Shown one piece after another: positions 1-5,338 of a DNA stretch of 5,622 nt (positions within the stretch are counted from its first letter, which is position 1; the number at the start of each line of letters is the position of its first letter). Source of the stretch: Spirochaetales bacterium. Its GTDB lineage: Bacteria; Spirochaetota; Spirochaetia; Sphaerochaetales; Sphaerochaetaceae. Made by a program: the position numbers and the translations under genes. The notes below the pieces were generated by a model, which was given only the letters and a program-made list of their open reading frames with translations, made no database searches and was not told where the DNA came from. The stretch lies in assembly GCA_017475725.1 (NCBI GenBank), contig JAFVFA010000149.1, positions 1-5,622 on the forward strand. The letters run 5' to 3'.

Positions 1-6
1 ACCTCC
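1..6 (-). promoter_or_regulatory. Shine-Dalgarno sequence for a gene beyond the left edge
   Basis: On the minus strand the S66 gene ends with TGA and is followed at once by TGGAGGT, which runs to the window edge. GGAGGT is a full-strength ribosome binding site, and a start codon would be expected a few bases outside the window. This implies that the leftward operon continues. An ATG that overlaps the stop (TGATG, bases 9-7) is an alternative start for the same downstream gene, but it would lack its own binding site. Confidence 0.5.
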
Positions 7-7
7 A

Positions 8-826
8 TCAGCCGAGCACTATGGCCCTGGCATCTGTATTATGACCTATAAATCTGGTCTCTGCCACCGGAATGTCCTCCGGGATGTTCTCAAGAACCAT
101 CTCCCTCATTGTAGGCCTGCTTCCATCCCTGTCCATCTTTGTGAACGTGCCCAGCAGCACCCCGCTGACCTTCTGGAACACTCCCATCTGGATGTACTGC
201 TCCAGGGCAGTCATCATCCTGTATTGGACTCCACCATAGGATTCCAGCAGTATGATCGAGTCATCCAGGCAGGGCCAGTACTCCGTTCCCGCAAGTTTCT
301 GGAAGCACCTGGTGTTCCCGCCAAGGACCCTGCCCTCCATGGAGCTTCCGCGAAGGTAATGGACATCCAGGTCGGAGAGGCTGACCCTGTGTTCAAGGAT
401 ATGGGCCTTGAAGTACGCAAGCTGCTCTTCCGCATGGTCGTAGACAAGGTTTCTGATCTGGTAGTTCACAGCCTGTCTTCCCGTCTTTGCAACTATTGCA
501 TTCAGAACCGTGGAGAGGTCGCTGTAGCCATGGAAGGTGGCACTGCTCTTCCTGATTGCCTCATAGTCCAGATAAGGCAGCACCGTGTTGGCCAGATCCC
601 CACCGGAGACGTCGAAGATGAAGCCCATCTCAGGGTCTCTGAAGAAGGAGTTGAGCTCCCTTGCCTTGAGCCTTGGGAGGTCCTTTGTGAAAGGCTGGTA
701 CAGATAGTCGCTTGGAAAGACCTCATGGCCCTCCCTTCTCAGAAGCCCTATTACTTTTCTGGTTGACTCTCCCCTTTCCCCGAAGAGAGGGTCGGAGCAA
801 CCGACAATTGCAATTCTGTGTTTCAT
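8..826 (-). CDS. S66 family serine carboxypeptidase, MccF-like (LD-carboxypeptidase family)
   Basis: The 272-aa product is a cytoplasmic serine peptidase of family S66. This family includes LD-carboxypeptidases that trim recycled murein tetrapeptides and MccF, which cleaves microcin C-type peptidyl nucleotides. Visible motifs: SGGD near residues 74-77 followed by LPYLDYE; the nucleophile elbow GYSD with Ser102; GGN near 169-171; Glu195 in LLES; and His262 in GHN. These give the family's Ser-Glu-His triad. The GYSD wording and the lack of a signal peptide favour the MccF-like branch over LdcA. The ATG at 826 is chosen because GGAGG lies four bases upstream and the protein then begins directly with the first beta strand; a reading that starts 13 codons earlier has no support. 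The chain stops only ten residues after the catalytic His, so its tail is shorter than I expect for the family. It is probably cotranscribed with the SDR gene and overlaps a small ORF by ATGA. The substrate cannot be told from sequence. Confidence 0.88.
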   Translation of the reverse strand: MKHRIAIVGCSDPLFGERGESTRKVIGLLRREGHEVFPSDYLYQPFTKDLPRLKARELNSFFRDPEMGFIFDVSGGDLANTVLPYLDYEAIRKSSATFHGYSDLSTVLNAIVAKTGRQAVNYQIRNLVYDHAEEQLAYFKAHILEHRVSLSDLDVHYLRGSSMEGRVLGGNTRCFQKLAGTEYWPCLDDSIILLESYGGVQYRMMTALEQYIQMGVFQKVSGVLLGTFTKMDRDGSRPTMREMVLENIPEDIPVAETRFIGHNTDARAIVLG

Positions 827-906
827 AGGACCTCCAAATAGGCACGCACAGCATGGCGCACACATACCTGATTCAGTTGCTGCTCGGCAAGTTTCTCTCT
901 ATCCAT
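823..906 (-). CDS. Candidate 27-aa small protein or coupling peptide between the SDR and S66 genes
   Basis: This ORF starts with ATG one base after the SDR stop codon (TAG-G-ATG). GGAG sits six bases before that ATG, inside the SDR 3' end. The ORF ends in TGA that overlaps the S66 start as ATGA. It therefore fills the 81-bp gap completely, and the S66 ribosome binding site lies within its last codons. The peptide begins MDREKLAEQQ and ends AVRAYLEVL. It is charged at the N-terminus and more hydrophobic at the C-terminus, has one Cys, and could form a single amphipathic helix. I recognise no family. It may be a real microprotein, or a translated spacer that delivers ribosomes to the S66 start. 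Evidence is positional only; length alone would allow chance. Confidence 0.45.
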   Translation of the reverse strand: MDREKLAEQQLNQVCVRHAVRAYLEVL

Positions 907-907
907 C

Positions 908-1924
908 CTAGTCTCCATTGACTCTGGACATGGACTCTGAGAACCTGTCGTACGCCTCGCAGAGCCGGTCCTCAAGCCTGTCCTTGGAGTCGTCGAACGG
1001 GAAATCGCTTTCCTCCCACCATCCAATCATCATCTCCACACCCTTCTGAAGGTCGTAATCGATCTTGAACCCAGGGCAGGCCCTGCGGAACTTGTCAACG
1101 GCAAAGACGTGGAAGTACTTCTTCTCCACACTGAGATGGCCGAAAAGCGAGGGATCGACCTTATACAGGACATCAGTCGGGATGTAACAGAGCCTGGGTT
1201 CCCTGCCCACAGCCTTGCCTATTGCCCTGTAGAGATCCTCCCAGAGGCAGGGCATGTAGCTGCAGACCTGGAAGAAGTCATTGTAGGTCCTCTCGTTCAG
1301 GCAGGCCATCAGATAGCCCTTTGCCAGATCAGGGGTGAAGGTGAAGGCCCAAGGCATCACGCCCTCTCCCAGGGTGACCACAGGCCTGCCCTCCTTGATT
1401 CTGCGTACGAGGTTCCTGTTCTGCCTGAGCATTCCAAGATTGGCTCCACCGGGGCCGAAGGTAAGAGACGGTCTGATTATTGTGATTGCGCAGCCCACCT
1501 TGCCCATCTGGGTGTAGAGATATCTCTCCATGTTGGCCTTCTTGAAGCCATAGGGGAAGGAAGGGTCCTCTGTGAGCTCCTCCCTGTCCTCATCGATAGG
1601 GAATGAGATCGGAGGCCTCTTGTACACAGCACTGGAGGATGTGAAGATTATCTGCTTTGCCTTGTCGGAAAAGATTTCCAGCGTCTGCCGGGCATCCGGG
1701 ACATCGTAGCAGATGACATCGATCACAACGTCGAATTTCATACCTTTGAACAGTGATGCGAAACCTGAAGCCTTTCGGTCAGCCACAATAGCCTTTGCGC
1801 CCATGCATTCCTCAAGGACCCTGCTGCCGCGGTTGACCATTGTCACATTGTGGCCCAGGGCAATGCCCTGCTTGACGATCTGCCTGCTTATGTTGCCGGT
1901 CCCACCAAGAATCAGGATGTCCAT
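908..1924 (-). CDS. NAD(P)-dependent epimerase/dehydratase-like protein (extended or atypical SDR)
   Basis: The 338-aa product is a Rossmann-fold protein of the extended/atypical short-chain dehydrogenase group, which acts on nucleotide sugars and other small metabolites. The N-terminus reads ILILGGTGNIS (residues 3-13), a dinucleotide-binding loop in which the usual third Gly is Ser. SSSAVY (96-101) and YGFKK (Tyr125, Lys129) supply the Ser/Tyr/Lys active-site pattern. RPSLTFGPG (161-169) is the typical substrate-side strand. The C-terminus carries the family's DKFRRACPGF and GVEMMIGWW pattern. It most resembles the isoflavone reductase/CSP41-like atypical SDRs, but the substrate is unknown. 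The ATG at 1924 is preferred because GGGGGAGG lies five bases before it; an in-frame ATG at 1939 would be preceded by no clear binding site and would itself contain that GGGGAGG. It appears to be the first gene of a leftward operon with the small ORF and the S66 peptidase. Confidence 0.85.
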   Translation of the reverse strand: MDILILGGTGNISRQIVKQGIALGHNVTMVNRGSRVLEECMGAKAIVADRKASGFASLFKGMKFDVVIDVICYDVPDARQTLEIFSDKAKQIIFTSSSAVYKRPPISFPIDEDREELTEDPSFPYGFKKANMERYLYTQMGKVGCAITIIRPSLTFGPGGANLGMLRQNRNLVRRIKEGRPVVTLGEGVMPWAFTFTPDLAKGYLMACLNERTYNDFFQVCSYMPCLWEDLYRAIGKAVGREPRLCYIPTDVLYKVDPSLFGHLSVEKKYFHVFAVDKFRRACPGFKIDYDLQKGVEMMIGWWEESDFPFDDSKDRLEDRLCEAYDRFSESMSRVNGD

Positions 1925-1942
1925 GTCTTCCTCCCCCATGAT

Positions 1943-1956
1943 CTGTCTTCGGACAG
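1943..1956. repeat. 14-bp inverted repeat (CTGTC-N4-GACAG) between the SDR promoter and its ribosome binding site
   Basis: Plus-strand CTGTC-TTCG-GACAG is a perfect five-base inverted repeat. It overlaps the last bases of the predicted -10 element and the expected transcription start of the SDR gene, which suits a repressor operator. In an RNA started further upstream, the same bases would form a small hairpin (loop CGAA on the minus strand) about ten bases before the ribosome binding site. Both roles are inference. Confidence 0.4.
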
Positions 1957-1963
1957 TATAGCA
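1955..1963 (-). promoter_or_regulatory. Extended -10 promoter element for the SDR gene
   Basis: The minus strand reads TGCTATACT: a TGN extension directly before TATACT, which matches TATAAT at five of six bases. The position 17 bases upstream falls in a T-run and gives no good -35, which is normal for extended -10 promoters. Transcription would begin near 1948, giving a leader of about 24 bases before the ATG at 1924. Confidence 0.42.
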
Positions 1964-1975
1964 TGATTGGCAGTG

Positions 1976-2048
1976 AAAAAAAGCTGTCCTCCGGAAGAAC
2001 CCAAAGGATGCGGAGAGAACCGTGCATCAAGAGGTCCGGATGGACAGC
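1976..2048 (-). terminator. Long-stem intrinsic terminator followed by T7 (leftward)
   Basis: On the minus strand GCTGTCC (2048-2042), a bulged A (2041) and TCCGG (2040-2036) pair perfectly with CCGGA (1994-1990) and GGACAGC (1989-1983). The stem is 12 bp with one bulge. Seven T residues (1982-1976) follow with no gap. The 41-base apical part contains a second stem, GATGC (2028-2024) with GCATC (2011-2007). It would end leftward transcripts from tetR and insulate the SDR promoter. The large structured apex is unusual for a plain terminator. In the rightward direction there is no T-run, so it works one way only. Confidence 0.68.
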
Positions 2049-2062
2049 GACAGGGATAGCAC
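1976..2062 (-). ncRNA. Candidate ~87-nt small structured RNA with its own promoter and terminator
   Basis: A plausible sigma-70-like promoter (2069-2097) would start transcription near G2062. Fourteen bases later the RNA would enter the 12-bp terminator stem, and it would end in the T7 run at 1976. The product would be almost entirely one bulged hairpin with a nested apical stem (2028-2024 pairing with 2011-2007) and an unpaired C/U-rich stretch around 2019-2012. No protein-coding pattern is apparent there. The alternatives are that this is only the tetR 3' end, or an attenuating leader of the SDR gene. I recognise no known RNA family. Confidence 0.3.
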
Positions 2063-2068
2063 GCCAGG

Positions 2069-2097
2069 AATATGGGAGACCCCAGCATGCAAGTCAA
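2069..2097 (-). promoter_or_regulatory. Candidate promoter upstream of the structured RNA element
   Basis: On the minus strand TTGACT (2097-2092, five of six bases of the -35 consensus) is separated by exactly 17 bp from CATATT (2074-2069, four of six of the -10 consensus). A start near G2062 is predicted. No start codon with a binding site follows before the terminator, so the expected transcript is non-coding, or a leader if the terminator is read through. Confidence 0.38.
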
Positions 2098-2136
2098 AGG
2101 TTATTGGAACCAGTCTGAATGGTGAATAATCAATGA

Positions 2137-2150
2137 CAGACTTGTGTCTG
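2137..2150. other. Small perfect hairpin downstream of tetR
   Basis: CAGAC-TTGT-GTCTG forms a five-pair stem with a four-base loop, about 27 bases past the tetR stop. Neither strand has a T-run after it, so it is not a convincing terminator. It could stabilise the tetR transcript 3' end, or be chance. Confidence 0.2.
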
Positions 2151-2176
2151 ATTTATAGGCATTATGCGGTTATTGC

Positions 2177-2740
2177 CTAGTTCTTTTCCTTGAAGGCCAT
2201 CGTCATTATGCACTCTGCGACCCCAGGCCAGATCTGGCAGTATCTGTGGAACTCCGCCTTGGCATCGTCCTTCATTCCGGAGTTGATCCAGTCCATTATC
2301 TGACCGAACAGGTTGCATTTCAGACTTCTTATTATTATCTCCGAATCTGACTTCGACAGGTTGAGCCCATTGAGAGCCCTGTCCATGTAGGATCTGACCA
2401 GAGTGTCGCAGCTCTTCCACAGGAAGGTCTCATAGATATCCTTGCTTGAGGATCTGAAAAGGTTGAGGACCGCCCTTCTGTTGGACTGAATGTAGTCGAT
2501 GATGGCGCATATGCAGTCTTCAAGGGATTCGATGTCGGAATACCTCTCGATGGTCCTCATCCCCTCATCCAGGAAGATCTCCTCAACGAGGGCCGGGATG
2601 TCACGGAAGTGATAGTATAATGTGTTGCGGTTCACTCCGCAGTCCTTGACGATGTTTCTTACGGTGATCTTGTTGACCGGTTTCTCGTTGAGTAGCTTAC
2701 GGAAGGAATCAATGATTGCCTGTCTTGTGAAATTCGCCAT
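2177..2740 (-). CDS. TetR/AcrR family transcriptional regulator (DhaS-like)
   Basis: The 187-aa product is a TetR-type DNA-binding regulator. Residues 4-53 form the N-terminal three-helix domain. Its helix-turn-helix carries KITVRNIVKDCGVNRNTLYYHFRD in consecutive segments (24-47), including the hallmark RNTLYYHF. This wording is that of the DhaS-like subgroup. The C-terminal helical domain (about 60-187) also fits the DhaS-type ligand/dimer domain and ends GVAECIM. The ATG at 2740 is preferred: it places the HTH at the usual position and has AAGG eight bases upstream; an in-frame TTG at 2773 would lie over the predicted promoter. It diverges from the PAP2 gene across a 134-bp region, so autoregulation and control of that gene are the natural guess. 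No ligand can be deduced. Confidence 0.9.
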   Translation of the reverse strand: MANFTRQAIIDSFRKLLNEKPVNKITVRNIVKDCGVNRNTLYYHFRDIPALVEEIFLDEGMRTIERYSDIESLEDCICAIIDYIQSNRRAVLNLFRSSSKDIYETFLWKSCDTLVRSYMDRALNGLNLSKSDSEIIIRSLKCNLFGQIMDWINSGMKDDAKAEFHRYCQIWPGVAECIMTMAFKEKN

Positions 2741-2746
2741 GTTCAG

Positions 2747-2759
2747 AACCTTATTGGTT
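2747..2759. promoter_or_regulatory. Possible TetR operator, AACC-N5-GGTT
   Basis: A perfect four-base inverted repeat with a five-base centre covers the predicted tetR transcription start and ribosome binding site. A neighbouring nine-base palindrome, GTTCAGAAC (2741-2749), overlaps its left arm. TetR regulators commonly bind palindromes in the gap next to their own gene. The repeat is short, so the call is weak. Confidence 0.2.
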
Positions 2760-2761
2760 GA

Positions 2762-2790
2762 AGTATATATCAATGGATGGAAATCGACAA
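2762..2790 (-). promoter_or_regulatory. tetR promoter (-35 TTGTCG, 17 bp, -10 TATACT)
   Basis: On the minus strand TTGTCG (2790-2785, four of six consensus bases) is separated by 17 bp from TATACT (2767-2762, five of six). Transcription would start near 2755, giving a very short leader of about 15 bases that just includes the AAGG binding site. No equally good promoter is seen in the opposite direction for the PAP2 gene. Confidence 0.5.
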
Positions 2791-2859
2791 CAGAGCCTCC
2801 GAGATGAAATGGGACTGGATTTACGTCTGTGTATGGTTTAGGATGTCCAAGGGTTGTGG

Positions 2860-2873
2860 GGAGCGGAGGCTCC
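2860..2873 (+). promoter_or_regulatory. Ribosome binding site of the PAP2 gene, held in a small hairpin
   Basis: GGAGC-GGAG-GCTCC forms a perfect five-pair stem with a four-base loop, ending two bases before the ATG at 2875. The Shine-Dalgarno sequence GGAGG (2865-2869) is the loop plus the first base of the 3' arm. The site fixes the start at 2875, and the hairpin may tune translation by limiting access. Confidence 0.45.
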
Positions 2874-2874
2874 T

Positions 2875-3564
2875 ATGGGAAAGCTTATCAAGAGGATCAA
2901 GGATGTCCCGGTCTATGGCTGGGTTCTTGGAATCGTCTACTTCGTGCTGCAGTATGCGATGTATCGCCTTGCGGAACTGCTGAGCAGAGTGTTCGGAACC
3001 ATAAACTGGGCATTTGCACCGAAGATACCTTTCATAGACGACAACATCCCGGTTGTATCAGTGTTCGTGGTCTTCTACCTGTTCTCCTATGTCTTCTGGA
3101 TATGCGGACCTATAATCGCATCCCTTACGGAGAAGAGGAACTTCATGAACTACATCATAGGGCTTTCAGCAGCGTATCTGATAGGCTTTCTGATATTCCT
3201 CTTCATACCCACGTACATGGACAGGGCCGCTGAGGGTCTGATGCACTATGCGGAGCGACCGGGGCTGTTCAACGCCCTTCTGAAGATTGTCTACGGTGCG
3301 GATGGAGGGAATCTGGCATTCAACCTCTTCCCCTCCTACCATTGTCTGATAAGCCTTTACTGCTATCTTGGGATCAGGAAGCGGGAAGAGGTCTCAAAGG
3401 GAGTAAGGGTCTACTCTCTGGTCATGACGATTCTGATCTGCATGTCCACAGTGTTCACGAAGCAGCACTACTTCCTGGACATTGTCGGGGGTCTTGGGAT
3501 ATCGGTCATCTGCTATGCCGTGGTGCAGAAGCTGGATCCTGCAGGCAGAATCCTGAAATCCTGA
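2875..3564 (+). CDS. PAP2-superfamily integral membrane phosphatase
   Basis: The 229-aa product is a multi-pass membrane protein with about six hydrophobic segments (near residues 13-35, 58-81, 94-113, 155-167, 180-195 and 203-219). It carries PAP2 active-site motifs: FPSYH (152-156) for the PSxH motif with His156, and TKQHYFLD (195-202) with His198 and Asp202 for the HxxxD motif. The Arg of the usual SR motif is absent (ST at 191-192), and no clear KxxxxxxRP motif precedes it, although ERP occurs at 127-129. This wording resembles PAP2 members near the inositol phosphorylceramide synthase-like group. The expected activity is phosphate-ester hydrolysis or transfer on a lipid phosphate at the outer membrane face; the substrate is unknown. 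The ATG at 2875 has GGAGG five bases before it; an in-frame TTG at 2854 lacks a site. It is divergent from tetR and convergent with metI. Confidence 0.85.
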   Translation: MGKLIKRIKDVPVYGWVLGIVYFVLQYAMYRLAELLSRVFGTINWAFAPKIPFIDDNIPVVSVFVVFYLFSYVFWICGPIIASLTEKRNFMNYIIGLSAAYLIGFLIFLFIPTYMDRAAEGLMHYAERPGLFNALLKIVYGADGGNLAFNLFPSYHCLISLYCYLGIRKREEVSKGVRVYSLVMTILICMSTVFTKQHYFLDIVGGLGISVICYAVVQKLDPAGRILKS

Positions 3565-3571
3565 AGAACAG

Positions 3572-3588
3572 ACAGCCTCAGCGGCTGT
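3572..3588. other. Hairpin at the convergent gene ends (PAP2/metI)
   Basis: ACAGCC-TCAGC-GGCTGT gives a perfect six-pair stem with a five-base loop, spanning the metI stop codon and starting eight bases after the PAP2 stop. It is placed as a bidirectional terminator would be, but neither strand shows a T-run, so intrinsic termination is doubtful. Just before it, ATCCTGAA occurs twice in tandem across the PAP2 stop. Confidence 0.28.
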
Positions 3589-4288
3589 GAGTCCTCAGGA
3601 TTATGGTCCTGTTCGTGGTCTTTCTGGCCAGGAAGTTGCCCAGCGCCTGGATGAGGCAGACAACGACAAGAAGGACGATCACACATACGTTGACTATGTC
3701 CTGATGGTGCTGTCCCTGTCCGTAGTTGATGGCGAACGAGCCTATTCCACCCGCGCCGACCGCACCGGCCATTGTGGTCAGACCGATGAGCGAGATTGCG
3801 GTTATGGTCGTGACCCTGATCAGCTCAGGCACGGCCTCATGCAGATACACCCTGAAGATTATTCCCATGACGGAAGAGCCCATCGAACGGGCAGCCTCGA
3901 TCTTTCCCGGGTCGACATTGACCAGGACGGTCTCAACCTGTCGCGTGAAGAACGGGACGCATCCGAACACCAGAGGCACCACTGCACCTCTGACCCCGAT
4001 TGATGTCCCGACAAGAAATCTTGTGAACGGAATCAGGAATATCAGCAGAATCACGAACGGGATGGACCTGAACACGTTTATGACCACGTTCACTATGTTG
4101 AAGAGAATCCTGTTCTGCTTGATTCCTCCCTCTCTGGTCACCGTGAGGATGATTCCGAAGATCATTCCAAGTACGAACGAGATCACCCCTGGGATCAGGA
4201 ACAGCATAGCAGTCTGTCCGCAGCTCATGAAGAACCTCTCCCTGTATGCATAGAGGTTCGGTGCAACCGCCTTGAAGAATGAGTTCAT
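3578..4288 (-). CDS. metI: Methionine ABC transporter permease MetI
   Basis: The 236-aa product is the membrane subunit of the MetNIQ methionine importer and works as a dimer with two MetN ATPases. It has about five membrane segments (near residues 27-51, 62-88, 94-110, 158-178 and 198-218). The cytoplasmic coupling loop begins with the EAA motif EAARSMGSS (131-139), which contacts MetN. VPFFTRQVE (111-119) and the Gly-rich stretch TMAGAVGAGGIGSFAINYG (172-190) are MetI signatures. It is about 20 residues longer than the usual ~217, mainly at the N-terminus. The ATG overlaps the metN stop as ATGA, and GGAGGT lies six bases upstream inside metN, so translation is coupled. It is the last gene of its operon. 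Confidence 0.93.
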   Translation of the reverse strand: MNSFFKAVAPNLYAYRERFFMSCGQTAMLFLIPGVISFVLGMIFGIILTVTREGGIKQNRILFNIVNVVINVFRSIPFVILLIFLIPFTRFLVGTSIGVRGAVVPLVFGCVPFFTRQVETVLVNVDPGKIEAARSMGSSVMGIIFRVYLHEAVPELIRVTTITAISLIGLTTMAGAVGAGGIGSFAINYGQGQHHQDIVNVCVIVLLVVVCLIQALGNFLARKTTNRTIILRTHSR

Positions 4289-5331
4289 GCCAGTACCTCC
4301 ACTCTCACATTGTTCTCCTTGAGATAGTCCATTGCCTTGTCGATGTTATCCTGATCACCGTCAATCCTGACGACCATGGCACCAAGTCCATTCCCGCCTA
4401 TGGTCTCAAGGTTTGCAAGCATGATGTTGAAGTCAATGAAGAAGTTCCTGCTCATGTAGGAGATCAGAGGCTTGTCCACGTTCTTGTCGAAGACAAGCTT
4501 GTACAGATGCTCCCCTGCCTCCTGCGATGATCTGACCAGTTCATCGACCTTTGCAAGGGATGACGTTGAATTTACGAACTTCTCGGTGATGGGCATGATG
4601 GGAAGCGAGAACACATCGTAGACGGTTCCCTCCTCCACAACCTTTCCCTTCTCCATGACGGCCACCCTGTCGCAGACAGTCTTGATGACTGACATCTCGT
4701 GAGTGATGATGACGATTGTAAGACCGAGTTTCCTGTTCAGGTCATTCAGCAGCCTGAGTATGGACTCCGTGGCATCAGGGTCAAGGGCTGAAGTGGCCTC
4801 GTCTGAAAGCAGCAGCTTCGGATTGTTGGCCAGGGCTCTCGCAATGGCGACCCTCTGCTTCTGACCTCCGGAAAGCTGGGACGGGAAGACATCGGCCTTG
4901 TCTGCAAGACCTACCAGATCCAGAAGCTCGAAGACCCTTCGGTATATCTCCTCCTTGGACTTGCCGTTGTACTTGAGCGTGTATGCGACATTGTCGAAGA
5001 CGGTGCTTCTGTCGAAGAGGTTGAAATGCTGGAAGATCATCCCAACAGAACGTCTCATCTGGTTCAGGCTCTTCTCTGACAGAAGCCTGCCGTCCTTGTA
5101 GAGCTTTCCGTCATTTGCCGTTATGGTCCCGAATCCGTCCATGGTAAGTGAACCGGAATCCGGGGTCTCAAGGAAATTGATGCATCTGACCAGTGTTGAC
5201 TTTCCGGCGCCTGAATAGCCGATAACACCGTATTTCTCACCATCTTTGATGGTTAACGAGACATCGTCAAGGGCAACGACATCACCGCTTTTGAGGTGGA
5301 ACGTCTTGTTGTAGTTCTCTATTCTAATCAT
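4285..5331 (-). CDS. metN: Methionine ABC transporter ATP-binding protein MetN
   Basis: The 348-aa product is the cytoplasmic ATPase that drives methionine uptake through MetI. Its motifs are Walker A GYSGAGKST (38-46), Q-loop Gln101 in FQHFNLF, signature LSGGQKQR (153-160), Walker B LLLSDEAT (173-180) and H-loop His201. The region from about 265 to 348 is the C-terminal NIL domain, which in MetN proteins binds methionine and inhibits transport when the cell is replete; its presence separates MetN from other importer ATPases. Between the strand ending MDG (66) and the RRSVGMIF segment (93) it carries about a dozen more residues than I expect for MetN. The ATG at 5331 gives the standard start MIRIENYNKTF and lies seven bases after the M20 stop; the in-frame ATG at 5361 has no binding site and would overlap that gene. 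The start is served only by a weak site (GGAG 11 bases upstream). Confidence 0.95.
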   Translation of the reverse strand: MIRIENYNKTFHLKSGDVVALDDVSLTIKDGEKYGVIGYSGAGKSTLVRCINFLETPDSGSLTMDGFGTITANDGKLYKDGRLLSEKSLNQMRRSVGMIFQHFNLFDRSTVFDNVAYTLKYNGKSKEEIYRRVFELLDLVGLADKADVFPSQLSGGQKQRVAIARALANNPKLLLSDEATSALDPDATESILRLLNDLNRKLGLTIVIITHEMSVIKTVCDRVAVMEKGKVVEEGTVYDVFSLPIMPITEKFVNSTSSLAKVDELVRSSQEAGEHLYKLVFDKNVDKPLISYMSRNFFIDFNIMLANLETIGGNGLGAMVVRIDGDQDNIDKAMDYLKENNVRVEVLA

Positions 5332-5338
5332 TTGGTTC

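Noticed and set aside
41..766. Long open frame on the plus strand opposite the S66 gene (241 codons)
   Set aside because: It lies antisense to a gene with an intact catalytic triad, has no recognisable domain, and is explained by codon bias of the real gene. Similar antisense frames at 1109-1606 and 3726-4253 were dropped for the same reason.
1812..2030. Minus-strand frame through the intergenic hairpin into the SDR gene
   Set aside because: It overlaps the SDR start in another frame, runs through the terminator stem and T-run, and its peptide resembles no family.
1912..2097. Minus-strand frame starting in the tetR-SDR gap
   Set aside because: It starts at a TTG inside the -35 element, has no ribosome binding site and overlaps the structured element and the SDR start.
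3535..3546. Adjacent restriction sites GGATCC and CCTGCAGG, suggesting cloning vector sequence
   Set aside because: The bases fall within the intact 3' end of the PAP2 reading frame and the flanks are genomic on both sides, so this is coincidence.
3572..3588. Strong bidirectional terminator between PAP2 and metI
   Set aside because: The stem is real but neither strand has a T-run, so it is listed only as a hairpin of uncertain role.
3906..3916. Overlapping CCCGGG and GTCGAC resembling a polylinker
   Set aside because: The bases encode the conserved VDPGK segment of MetI in frame; no other vector sequence is present.
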